Shown in pieces: positions 33,010 through 44,772 of a stretch of 64,000 nt of DNA; position 1 is the stretch's first letter, and each line of letters opens with the position of its first letter. A program made the translations under genes and the position numbers. The notes beneath the pieces are model-generated. The model had not been told where the DNA came from. It made no database searches and was given only the letters and a program-made list of their open reading frames with translations. The DNA is taken from NCBI GenBank assembly GCA_029449235.1, contig JANATG010000009.1, forward strand, positions 868,001 through 932,000. The letters are read 5' to 3'. Source of the DNA: Linnemannia schmuckeri. Lineage: Eukaryota > Mortierellomycota > Mortierellomycetes > Mortierellales > Mortierellaceae.

Positions 33010-36000
33010 GTTTCTTGTAATTACAAACCCCTCTCTCCTTCTCCGGCTAAATCGGAGGAATGCACCACCGAACTCAGTTATTTGTTATTTGATTGCCCTA
33101 TCTCTTTTCCTCTTTTTTCTTCATACAAATACTCGACCGAGTCATATGTAAGGACGGAAGGACGGCACACTTTAGCCAACAACCGACCATACAAACACAC
33201 CATACACCGCACACTATGCACCAAATACCTCTTCATATCACATCACATACACATTGCACCATATATCACATCCCCTACCTTTGCTGTCTTTTAGTGTGCA
33301 TCTCGGATACGACTAGAACAGTATCCCACCTCGGCAATCTAATTGAACAAAATCAGCCTCGCCACTCGTCAATTCCACCAACGTACTCCGTAGACCTTCG
33401 TGCTTCCTCTCTGCCTTGTGCCTGTTGCAGATAGCATCTTCTCTTTTCCAAATCCTTATTGTGTAGTAGTCCTGATCATATTATAATTCCCTCCCTTTTT
33501 CGTAATAGCGACACATGCAGAAGAAAAAAGGTTCGTTGCGATGGCATTCAACCCTCCTGCACAAACTGTACCACCTTTGGCTTCCAATGCACGTAAGTCA
33601 CACCCAACAACAGCAATTGGTTTTTCTGAAGAACAATAGGTTATTTGAATTGTATGGAGGCGTTTGGAAATCTTATTTCGTTGTATTTACCCCCCTCATA
33701 GGTTTAACGACTCGGCCAAGAAGCGAGGTCCTCCTAAAGGCTACATCGAGGCGCTGGAGAACCGGCTACACAGAATGGAGAACCTGCTTGGAGGTTTAGT
33801 CCAGAATGGCGACCGTTCTAAAATCGACCTTGACAACTGGAGAGACGACAACGATGATGATCTCGAATCGCTTGACTCTGCCTGGCCGCCTTCGCCAGAT
33901 ACACCTATTATCCCAAATCTCCATCACAGCCATTCGAGTCACTCGAGCCATACGGACCTTGCAGAGCACAGACCCTCGACGCTCAGCAACAACGAGATAT
34001 TTGAGGATGAAGAAGAGGTCTTGCCCTTTGACAGGGATGCGAGAGAAAAGATCAATGCCATTTCGGACACTCTAGACAACCTCTCGCTGGACGACGGAGG
34101 ATTCATCCGCTATCTCGGAAACAGTTCTGGAATCGATATCCTTCAAAGGACTCAGCTTCTCACTAATGGATATATGATGACGCCAATGCGAATGAAGGAG
34201 CATCGGGATTGGCTTTTGCAGAAGGAGGCCATGATTTCTCAGATGGAGGGTGAAATGCCCCTGCCGCCTCGGGATTTGGCCGACCACTTAATCGACACCT
34301 ACTTTTCATACGTCCATCCCAACATGCCCGTTCTCCACAAACCCACGTTCATGCGTCTTTATCGCAGTCCCGACCCTTTCAAGCGACCTCCAGGCGTACT
34401 TCTCAACGCCATGTTTGCGATTGCGTCGCGCTTCTCCACCCACCCTGAGATTGTTGGACATGATCCCGAGGCCTTTGGAGACGAGTACTTTGACAGGGCC
34501 AAGAGGCTGGTGGATTTCGAATACGAGCTGCCTCGCCAGTCGTCCATTCAGGCACTCCTCCTCATGGTCATTTATCGATTCACAAGCGCAAAGTCAGGCG
34601 GTCGTGTCTGGGTCATGCTGGGAATGGCCACACGAATGGCTCAGGACTTGGGCATGCACCGGAACTCGGCTCGCTGGCATTTACCTCCGCTGGAAACGGA
34701 GATTCGCAAGCGACTTTGGTGGGCTTGTTACGTGATGGACAGATGGGTTAGCGCCTGTTTGGGACGACCTGTTGCGATCGACGATAAGGACTGCGATGTT
34801 GGATTCCCTTCCGTAGTCGAGCAAGATTGGGCGGATCCCGACTGCGACGCCGCTTCAGTTGTGGAAGAGAGCGAGAAACTTAAGGAGGAGTCTTCGTTGG
34901 CCCTGGAGTACTTTGTCGAGTCTATCAAGCTCGCTCAGATCCTCGGTCAGATTTTGGCGCGTGTTTATTCCGCCAACACCCGACATCACGGCCCTGGCCA
35001 GGCAAGTTCTACTGTCGCCGAGCTGGATACCATGCTCACTAAGTGGTTGCTGGCTTTGCCTATGAATCTCAAATACGATCACAGTGTGCACCCGACCAAA
35101 GTTGACCGAAAGGTTGCCACCATTCACGTCTCATATTGTAAGTCCACTTTTCAATTATAAGTTTTCTCGACGTCTTATGAAAAGTTTGAAAAGGTAATCC
35201 AACAACTATTATATGTTATAAAAATTAGATTCGGTGTTGATCCTTTTGCACAGGCCTTACATGGTCCCATCATCACTGACAAAGTCAAAGCTATCCGAAT
35301 CGATGCCGTCGCTGAATATATGTGTTTCTGCCGCCAACTCGATCACCCATTTGACGGAGCGCCTGACGGAGCCCGACGCTCTCAAGTATGTCTGGAGTTT
35401 CACCACCTATGAAGTTTTGACTTCCTCGCTCATTCACCTCACCAACTCGGCCTCGATCGACATTCGCCTTCAGACACAGGCTCGCAAGAACCTGATCAAG
35501 ACGATTGGATTCATGAAGGTTCTCGGTAATCGATGGTTTAATGCAGCTAAGTTTTCGAGCATACTCGAGGACCTTATGTGTGCTCACCTCAACTTTGACG
35601 AGTACAAAAAAGAAGGCCGTCCCATGGAACCGATTCCGCTCGGCAAGCTGGACGATTCTGGATGCACATATCCGATCATACTCCGAGATCAGAGCCATCC
35701 ATCAGGAGGTACCCTCTTGTTTTCGCCTAAGGTACCTGGTGGAACTCAGACACCCAGCTCGAACTCGACTACACCATCGTCATCCCCTTCGACTGCGCCT
35801 ATCAGTCATCCAGATTTGCACGAGGTCAAACAGGAACCTGTAGTGCTGGACACTGCTATCTTCCAGAGCTATTGCAACAATCAGGCCCACAATCATGATC
35901 AGGGTCAAAACCAAGCCAACTCTGCAGGCGCGAACCCACAGGCCGATGTGAACATGACATCGCATAATGCGGCAGCTGCTACTCCTACCACCAAGCCCAA

Positions 36001-36940
36001 GAAGGCGCGTCGAGGAACGTCGCAGAGGAACTCGCTTCTGTTCCAATCCAACTCAAGCTCCTCACCATCGCCCGTTCCCACCTCGGGATCGTCATCAGGA
36101 AGTAGTGGCGCGTTTACATTCTCCTCGTTGTCGACTCCGGGCATGTTCACACAGGGTCAGGCCTTCGTTGATTATGGTCAATTGATGGCTCAGCAGTTGC
36201 AGCAGCAACCGCAGTCTCAGCAGCAGCAGCAGCAGCAACATCAACATCAGCAGCAGCAGCAACAGCAACAGCAGCCGCAACACCTTGCACCGCAGTTTCC
36301 ACAACAGTCCCAGTCATTGTCCCAGGACATTCAGCAAACACAACACTCTCAACCATTCTCAGTCTCACCTTTGTTTTCGTCTCCACTCGCACTACAGGAG
36401 AAATCTGCTAGTCAACAACAGCAGCAGACTGGTTCTCAAAACGCTGATATGCAGAGACAACAGCTGGATCCCTTCCAGCAGCAGCAACTTCAGCAGCAGC
36501 AACAGCAGTACCTTCAACAGCAGCAGTTCTTGCAGCAGCATCAACTGAACATGCGACTGCAGGAGCAGCAACAGCAACAGCAGCAGTTCAAGATGGAGTC
36601 CAATGTTTCTCAAGCCAGCATTTCTAGCGGCAGTTATACTCCAATCTCCCAGAGTACAGCAACCACATGCACGAGCACCACGACGACAACAACTACAACG
36701 ACATGTTCTGACGAGACTGCATCCTTGAACTTGGTGAATGGATCTTCGCAGGCCAACAACAACAGTAACAACAATACATTGGCAAACGATTACTCGAGTC
36801 TGGCGCTGTTCCCTCCTCAGGACATGACACCTGATCCCAACTTGATGGCCGTGCCTAACCCATTCTTTGGCATGCCCAACACGATCGATTGGGACGACTG
36901 GAACCAGTACATCGCCAGCGCTGGTCTGCAGAAGTTTTAG
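32911..36940 (+). CDS. Zn(II)2Cys6 fungal transcription factor with MHR domain and polyQ tail (1094 aa)
   Basis: Four exons: 32911-32963, 33509-33592, 33702-35137 and 35229-36940. Two introns interrupt the zinc cluster itself. The binuclear cluster is C18, C21, C28, C35, C38 and C45 (spacing 2-6-6-2-6), after a basic RRRVSRA lead. The following RGPPKGYIEALENRLHRMEN is a linker and dimerisation coiled coil of the type in XlnR/Rgt1-like regulators. The fungal-specific middle homology region runs from about residue 210 (DTYFSYVHPNMPVLHKPTF) through RLWWACYVMDRWVSACLGRP (about 380) to about residue 640. The C-terminal third is Ser/Gln-rich, with long CAG/CAA-coded Gln runs (36190-36600), and ends in an aromatic IDWDDWNQYIASAG patch resembling an activation motif. 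It acts in the nucleus on DNA; the regulon cannot be told from sequence. Intron 1 carries 40 T immediately after its GTAAG donor. Confidence 0.9.
32969..33008. repeat. T40 homopolymer in intron 1 of the regulator
   Basis: The 5' splice site GTAAG is followed at once by 40 consecutive T. Confidence 0.95.
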
Positions 36941-37227
36941 AGTCCTTTTTGCTTCTGTCTTTATTTGCTTTTGCATTTTTTTTGTTTTGTTTTTGTCCAC
37001 TTACTTGTAACATATTCCTTCATAGTTTTCGTTGCAATCATACTCTTTTTTTCGAATAAATTTCCTTTTAACACTCATCGTTTATCGTTCGATTTTTTTT
37101 TTTTACTTTTTACTTTTACTTTTTATCAAAAAAAAAAAAAAAAAAAAAAATAGCGATAATGGACGTGTTATGAAAGAAGACGTATGTCGTTGCGGTTGTG
37201 CTTCGCGAAGGGTTGAAGTCGAGCTCC

Positions 37228-40200
37228 CTAAGACTGTCCGCACTTGTTGCCAACTAAGGAAATAAGGACGAAAGATGTCAGAATACATGTTACCATTGAA
37301 GTAAAAACCAACAAAACCAGCAAAACCAACAAAAAAAAAAAACGTTACCTTGATGAACCAAGACAGCAAGCAAACCCGTCCACCCAGTTTGATGCGAAGC
37401 CCCTAATCCCTTGCCCGACTCTGCATCAAAGTACTCATAAAACAAGACCAAATCCTTAAAGAACGGATCTTTATCCGTCTTGTCAACCCCACCATTCGCA
37501 GCACGTTGACCCCGCTTATTTTGTCCCACAAGCTTTACCAACCGCACTTCAATCTCCCACGCAACTTCCTCCAAATTTTTCATGATCCCCGACCCGGTAG
37601 GGCACTCCACCTTGAAATCCGGCCCATAGAAATAATGGAACCGTTTCAAGCTACAGACAAGGAGGTAGGTAGTCGGCAACCAGATGGGACCTCTCCAATT
37701 CGAGTTTCCTCCGAACATGCCCGAATCCGATTCTGCGGGGAGATAATCCACCCTAAACTCCTGTCCATTCATCCACATGGACAGGGGGTGATCCTTATGG
37801 TATTTGGAAAGGGAGCGGATTCCAAAGGGGGATAAGAACTCGTTTTCGTCCAGGAGGCGTTTGAGGACTTCTCGAAGCATGGTCTGATCGACGAGTGCAA
37901 GGAGGAATGATCCGCTCTCTTTGGTATCTTCCTTTTTGAAGACCCGAGCCGGACGGGTTTTCTCACGGTATGCTAGGAGCCAGTTGAGACGTTTTTTGAA
38001 CCCTGGGAACAGGTCAACGTACTCGGGGTCCAACGCCAACACCGAGAATAGTGGGATCAATCCAACTGTTAAACAAGAACAAGAAACAAAAAGAGGCTGC
38101 ATTAGTGAATATTGTAATCAATCAAAACAAAAAGCGAGAGAAAGCAGCAGACCAACATTGATATTCGTTGTATTTGGTGTCGTATCATTCATTACCCAAG
38201 CTGCGGGTCTTGAGACGCTGGGTGTGTCCGCCAGGCCAGGAAATCGAGTCATAGAAAAAGTTGTCGACAGAGTCCCAGAGCGACTTTTCCTCGCTCCCAG
38301 AGTGGTATGTCATCGCATCCGAGATGTGGAAAAAATGCTCCAAAAACTTTGACGCGATATCTATTCAGTGAAAGAAAAACAAGAGAAGTCAAGATGAAGA
38401 GGAATAAACATGAAATGAGAGTTAGCAACTGCAACAGAATAAAAATTAAGACATTTTGTGGCAAGACAAAACAGAGAACGATTTCAGTGTACATGTAAGA
38501 TCGCATTTGTACCTTCATAAGCCTTGTTCTTCTTGGCCAACTCCAAAGCAATGTGCAACCTAGTGCAAGATAAACGAAGCATCCAGTGAGTGAGTGGGGA
38601 GCCATTACATCGCTCGCATAGCCACCAAGGCTTGTTCAAAAGAGTCAACAGAATGTGACTTACATGCAGAGGGAAAAGAAGGCCATCCAGGAGGTACCGT
38701 CAGCCTGGCGCAGGGTAGCTCCGTTGGGCAAGGGTTCTGATCGGTTGAAGAGACCAATGTTATCGAGGCCCAAAAAGCCTCCCTCAAAGACGTTGTTTCC
38801 TTCAGTATCTTTCCGGTTAACCCACCTATTTTTTTTTTAGGGAGTGAAAGGTGAAATATGAACATGTTAGATATCAAACGGATCAAACTGAGACAGGGCA
38901 TGAGATTGCCACCAATATTTTGAGGAACAGAAGATTCACCCTATTCACTTGCCAAGTAAAATTCAAGAGCAGTTTTTGGAAGACCCGCTCGAGGAAGAGG
39001 TCGTCTGCCGTTCCATAGAGACGTTCCTCGGTCTTGTACACCTGCAAAGTCGCCCAAGCATGCACAGCTATAAAACCGAAGCGAAATATTTGAAATGCCG
39101 AGTTAGTATTGTAAACAGCAAAAAGAAAGAAATCACAAAATAGAAATACGAAAATAGTGTAGCTTCAAGAGATCAGAGAAAGGAGGAGCTTACGGGGGTT
39201 GACGTCGGAAAAGTTCCATTCGTAGGCAGGGATCTGGCCAGAGGGGTGCATGTACCACTCTCGGGTCAACAGATCAAGCTGCTTTTTTGCGAAAGTAGGG
39301 TCAACCAAGGACAGCGGGATGGTATGGAAGGCCATGTCCCAGGCGGCAAAGAAGGGGTACTCCCATTTGTCTGGCATCGATAGGATATCGTCCACATACA
39401 TGTGTTTCCATTCCTTATTCCTCAAGTTCGTCCTTTCAGGCGGAGGAGGTGGGCCGATGGGGTCACCCTTGCGCCAAGAGCGTTGGTCGAAATGGTAAAA
39501 CTGCTTGGACCATAACATGCCCGCTAGAGCCTGACGCTGGATCGACCTCAGATCGGGAGCAAGATCCTTAAGTGCCAACTGGTTATAGAAATCGTCGCTC
39601 TCCTTGATACGTTCTTGGATAACACGCTCAAACTCTGCTGTAACCACTCCGGCAGCTGCCTGGGTCTTTCCAGCTGGTCCTGGTGGCTTCTTGTTCAGTC
39701 GGACTCGGACCTCGACCTTGCCACCAGCAGGGACTTTCTCAAACTTGTAAACACCAGCAGCCTTGGTTCCACGATGGTCTTTTTGGTTGATTGCTGCCTG
39801 ATTGCCATTAACAACATACTCATGGAAGGCATCCTTGGCATAAGGGCATTTGTTGACATTGTTGAACACCTTCTGCTCATTCGTCTCATTATTGGTAAAG
39901 ATCAGGTCGGGTCCTGCTCCAGCAATAGCCTCGAAATGAACCCATCTCTTTCCCAACGAGTCATGGTCGGCCTCAATTACCAGATCGCCCTTCTTCTGAA
40001 GCGAAGGAACCTTGACCTCACCCTCGGGGAACCAGGCCCATGTGTTTCGGAACCAGAACTGGGGGATGAGATGAACGGGGGCTTCCTGGGGACCACGGTT
40101 ATGGGCGGTGATCTTGATCAGAATATCGTCCTCATCCTGGCCGTCCTTGGCGTACTCGACAAAGACGTCGAAATATTTGTCATCGTTGAAGATGCCGGTG

Positions 40201-40951
40201 TCGATCAACTCATACTCGGGTTCAATGCGACTACGACTGGTGCTCTCTTTGACGAGTTGATCATAAGGGAACGCCGCCTGTGGGTATTTGTACAAATACT
40301 ATTTTATCGCGGGTGAATATAACGAACAGGGATTGAAAGAACAGAGCAACGACGGATCATATATATTAGCCAGCCGTCCTATCGCGCCATTTTCTGCGTA
40401 TCGTTTGCTCATCTTTCAGTTCAAACGACAGATTACCTTCATGTAGGAGTGGGTTGGGGTGTTGTCCAGGTAGTAATACAGCTCTTTGACATCCTCACCA
40501 TGGTTGCCTGTGCAAAAAAAGTTCGCATTTTTTTTCCCACAAAGTAAATAGAAGATAGGAACGTACCATTAGTCAGACATGGAGCTAACAAACCCAATCC
40601 ATCTCCTTCCTCCCCACAAACCTACAGATCGGCCTTTTTTCGATTACCTTCATGGTTGGTCAGGCCGTAGAGACGCTCCTTGAGGATCTTATCCTTCCCG
40701 TTCCAAAGGGCAAGCGAGATGCAGAGCCGTTGGTGGTTATCCGACATACCAGCAAGACCGTCCTCGCCCCATCGGTAGACCCTGGATCGCGCTTGGTCGT
40801 GAGGGAAGAAGCGCCAAGCGTCTCCATTTCCACTGTAGTCTTCACGCACCGTTGCCTATCATTGCAAGAAGAATAGCAAGAGGAATGGATCTCTTAGTGC
40901 TTGGTATCTCAGATCAACTGTACTCTGAGGCTATATCGAAATATGCATAGC

Positions 40952-40988
<37 letters not shown>

Positions 40989-41298
40989 CGCTTGAGATAA
41001 ATTCAATACTCTTACCCATTGACGCTCAGAGAGATAAGGTCCCCATCTTCATGCATGTAGTACACACCGTGACATAAAGGGTATATAGCAGCAAAAAAAA
41101 AAGAGTTGCTTTGTGAGTGAATAGCTCAAAAAGTGTGCCTCATTGTGAATGAGAATGTCGTTTCTCCAAGAAAACCCATTCATTCGTCATCGTTGTGTAT
41201 GTGTACCTCATCCAGTGCTTCTTGTGCGCGTCAGACTCCTTGAGACGCTTTCGTTCGGCAGTCGAGTCGCTAGGTGCGGGGAAAGCCTTTTTCTTCAT
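37228..41298 (-). CDS. GH63-type glycosidase, YMR196W-like (912 aa)
   Basis: Cytosolic six-hairpin-type glycoside hydrolase related to bacterial GH63 enzymes and to yeast YMR196W; the natural substrate is unknown. Eleven exons on the - strand: 41298-41207, 41046-41016, 40855-40648, 40507-40437, 40298-39194, 39067-38953, 38825-38664, 38559-38513, 38360-38196, 38065-37349 and 37253-37228. They sum to 913 codons. Landmarks are GNGDAWRFFPHDQARSRVYR near the N-terminus, the LYYYLDNTPTHSYMKYLYKY junction, FFAAWDMAFHTIPL, YEWNFSDVNPPVHAWATLQV, NEFLSPFGIRSLSKYH and WRGPIWLPTTYLL. The last corresponds to the GH63 catalytic-barrel motifs with acidic residues. No signal peptide is visible. Intron 6 (38952-38826) begins with GC (GCAAGT), a good GC-AG donor. 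The final 26-base exon is the least certain; reading through the preceding donor adds a short hydrophobic tail instead. Confidence 0.85.
40954..40988. repeat. T35 homopolymer in GH63 gene intron 2
   Basis: Run of 35 T on +, so A35 on the transcribed-sense (-) strand, between exons 2 and 3. Confidence 0.9.
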
Positions 41299-42381
41299 GG
41301 TTCAAACAGAGTAACGAGGGGAGGATGGGTTAACTGTCAAAAGAAAAAAAGAAAATGAAAGGAAAGAAAAGAAAGAAAGGAAAGAAAAGACAGGAAGGAT
41401 TGTTTTTAGAGTGTGATAACCGATAAGCAACGAACCATTTCCTCTCCTGTTGGATCCAATCGGCGGCGTGAGAAAACGCGCTTCCCCCTTCCCCGTATAA
41501 AGAAAAGGAGAAACTGTGTCCCCTTCTGCTCAGTCATGCATTGCGAACACACACGACGGTGATGTATTTTTTATTCATTCAAGCTGACAAGGACAAGCCA
41601 ACTTCAAGGTTTTATTTGATTTTTTTTTTTTTTTTTTTTTTTTGAATATCAAGAGAGAAAGGAAATGGAGTGACAGGCTGATTTAAAGGTATGCACAGAG
41701 GGGGCGGAGTGAGAGGAAAGGAAAGAGAGAGCACTGCACGAAAGAACGCTGTTGGGTCGGTTTTCCTGGATGTCCCGGGGCAAGTAATATACGCCTCGTC
41801 CTTGAAGAAATCGTCATCCCGCATCGCTTCCCGTACCGTGTCAGTCAGTCGAGGCAGAATACTGGCCAAGCAGAAGGAAAAGAAGAGACGCTGTTCTATG
41901 GTCCAACTTGTCACTCTTGTCAATCTGGATTATGTATTCCGATATCGAATTCAGATCGCGTCGCTTGTTTCTGCAGTGAACCAGTGTATGCTACAACCCT
42001 CCTCCATCGTCACGCTTCTTTGCCAAGATTTGATAATAGCAAAATAATGGCATCTCCGATCATCCAAGTATGGATTCTCCCGTTGACCCGCGCCGGCTCC
42101 TTGTTGCCGTAGCTTGCATCCCGTTTCTCCTAGATACGCCACTCCTGTCCACTCTCCTGTCAGCTTTTGCAGAATCGTAGGAGCCGCTCTTGACAGTCCT
42201 TTGGTGAACTCCTGAGAATCCTCGTGTGTAGTTGTGTGTTGTCTGGTGTAAAATGTGTAGTTGGGTTGATGTGATGCAAGTGAAAATAGTTTTGTACAGT
42301 GGAAAATAACAAAAAAAGAAAGAAAAATATGTGTGTCGCGTCCTGAATCCATGCTCCCGACTCTCTCCTTTGCGATGCCGA
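41299..42381. other. GH63 gene promoter and 3' flank of the unknown gene
   Basis: About 1.1 kb. Next to the GH63 start the + strand is AAAGAAAGG-rich (pyrimidine leader on -). A T run lies at about 41620-41643. Antisense frames over 42060-42380 show no family likeness. No gene is seen. Confidence 0.5.
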
Positions 42382-44514
42382 CTATGTCGCCTGAGTAAAA
42401 TGATACTGACTGAGGCCAATGTTACCGTGTGCGTCCCTGATAATGACACCGCGGATGGTACCAAGTACCTCATGGGGCTCAGGCATCGAAAGTCGGGGGG
42501 CATCGCTGGGACCAGACATAAAATCAGTAGGCAAAGGGACAGCTTTGTGACGTCCATGCTGTCCTGAGGTGAACGGCTGGAGGTGAAGACCGGCACCGAC
42601 GTGTTGACCAACAGCAGCACCAGCGCCACCACTCATATCCCAGCCTCCCGCAGATGCGTAGCCGTATATCTGCTGCTGGGCGGCAGGATCTTGTCCATAT
42701 CCATACGCGTATCCAGAGTAGTCAGCCTGTCCAGGCGCTGGGTAACCGGGGTGTCCTGGGTGACCGTAAGCTCCATAAGCAGCCTGGGCGGCAGGATCTA
42801 CTAGTGGGGGTTGCTGATGTGCCCCTGATGGATAATGTCCTGGATACATGGGGTTCGCCGCCTGCATATGCTGAGGGATGGCGGGGTTGGCGTCATATTG
42901 GCTCGTGGTAGGCTTAGGTGGCAAGGATGGGTGTGCTGTCAATGGAGATGTACCGGCGCCTGTCGATGCATGGTGTCTGTTGTCGCGTGGAGGTGGAGCA
43001 TTGCTCAGGTCGGCACGATCTCTTCTCCTGTCGTCGTATCTGCTGGCCCCAAATGGTCCTTCGCCTCTAGCTGCGGGTGGAGGGGGGCCACGCTCTCTAA
43101 AATCACGAGGATCGCGCGGGTCGCGCATATCTCTCAAATCTGGGCGACCCATAGGTCCAGGACCTGGCGGACGAGCGCCCATTGGGTGATCCCTAGGATC
43201 GCGGCGGTCGTAGTCTGGTCGGCGATGATCGTCACGGCGGTCAGCATAGTAGTCGTCACGGTAGGCTGGTCGGTCGTGATAGTCGCGATGATGGCTCCTG
43301 GGTTCTCTAAAAGATGGTCCTGCATGGGGTGGGCCAGCAAAAGGAGGACCGTAGTGAGGCGAAGAAGGAGGTAGACGACTGGGAGCATAGGGGTGAGGAC
43401 GTGTACCAGGTGGGCCAGGAGCTCGACCGCCTCGGCTTGGGTACGGGTTCTGAGTAGAACGTCCAGCTCTTCTGGGCTCAATCTCGACACGCTTATGAAG
43501 AGTATCCCAAACTTGGAGGACGGCATTCAGCTCTATTTTGTCATTCATTGGGAATGCTGGTCAGACTGTAGTTCATAAAACGGCTGATAGTTGTGGTATG
43601 TATCGACATTAAAAGCTAAATTAGAAGGCTTACCAACATTGCGAGCTGCGGTCTCCTCTCTCTCTTCGTCAGTCTCTGACTTTCTAGGCTTGATTCCATC
43701 GAGATATAAATCAACACGGATGTCATGAATAGCATCCTCGTATGCTTTGAAGACAGAACTTTCATCTTCGAATCGCTGTTTAATCACCTATAAAGAATAA
43801 CAACGAAATAAAAAAAACGTCAGTGCTTCATTCGCGCACTTTTCAGCATACTATAAAGGGACAGATCCAAGACACGCAACTTACGTCTCTTTCAGGATCC
43901 ACATCCTTGAGCAACTCCTTTCCTTCCTCGTCAACCTCGGAAATGACACGGTCACGAGCCGAGGTGAGAACAAACTCATTGGAAAAGGTGCGAAGATCTG
44001 CCGCAAGTGTCTTTTTCTCAGTAACAACAGCAGTAATCTCTTCTGAAGTCTTCTTGCAAAGGTGTCCAGTAATATGCTACGAAGTTAAACAATAACAGTT
44101 AGACACCGTTAGCAAAAAGTTGCTACATCATCTGATTCCTACGAAGCCGGCGCGAATGAAAAACCAAACTCATACTTGTCTGCTACAGTCCTGAAGCAAA
44201 AGGTGCAGAGGCTGGCCCGTTCTGCGTGGTCTACGTTTAAGCTGAGGAGGAGGGACGGGTACAGAGGGCTTGATTGAAGCCGGCTGAGACGATGGCTGAG
44301 CCTGCTGCTGTTGCTGCTGGTCTGGTGTGGAAACAGAGTCGAGCTCAGAGGGGGTGAGAGAGGCTTCCGAAGCGGCGATCGTCTCGCCTTGGACGGCGGC
44401 AGGGGATCCTTCGACGCTCTCGACAGGGGTGGGAATGGACGAGTCCATGGCGAGGGTTGTGTCCTCTGTGGCGACTTGAGGGTCCTGATCCTGTACTTGT
44501 TCCGTGTTCTCCAT
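42382..44514 (-). CDS. Uncharacterised 619-aa protein with Arg/Pro/Gly/Tyr-rich C-terminus
   Basis: I do not recognise this protein. Four exons on the - strand, 44514-44176, 44076-43885, 43787-43634 and 43556-42382, sum to 620 codons. Part 1 (1-113) is acidic and Ser/Thr/Gln-rich, ending in a basic LKRRPRRTGQPLHLLLQDCS segment. Part 2 (about 114-265) is the likely folded core, mostly charged helix: HITGHLCKKTSEEITAVVTE, TFSNEFVLTSARDRVISEVD, FEDESSVFKAYEDAIHDIRV and NDKIELNAVLQVWDTLHKRV. Part 3 is disordered, full of RDD/RDPRDPR, PGPP and GYAYGYG repeats, like RNA-binding or condensate-forming proteins. A conserved-looking tail (LGTIRGVIIRDAHGNIGLSQ) closes it. The intron 3 acceptor was chosen at 43557 (GACCAG) because the upstream acceptor (CTAAATTTAG) leads to a stop 26 codons later. 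A nuclear RNA-related role is only a guess. Confidence 0.65.
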
Positions 44515-44772
44515 GAGCGGCAAGAGACGTGAGCGGACGTGTGCGTGTGATGAAGAGAGGAAGAAAGGGAAGAAGGTTTTTTTCGGTGTTGGTGATGATC
44601 AAAGATCAGCCAAGGGAAGAAAGGACAAGCCACGAGGAAAAGGGGACTGCCCTAACGGCAGACGCAGCAAAGAAGGAAAAATTAATTATTTTGTTTGGAC
44701 CTTTTCTGGCCAGAACGCGTTTCTGCTTTTCACATAAATAACGAACTCCACTCGATTCATTCGACCACCACT
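44515..44772. promoter_or_regulatory. Shared divergent promoter: unknown protein (-) / POL12 (+)
   Basis: 258 bp separates the two start codons. It is purine-rich near the - strand gene (its CT leader) and contains AACGCGTT at about 44716, which includes ACGCGT, the MluI cell-cycle box sequence bound by MBF in other fungi. That is notable because the + gene is a DNA replication factor. Confidence 0.45.

Noticed and set aside
43557..43633. Upstream acceptor CTAAATTTAG for intron 3 of the unknown - strand gene
   Set aside because: It leads to a stop 26 codons later. The GACCAG acceptor keeps the long downstream frame open.
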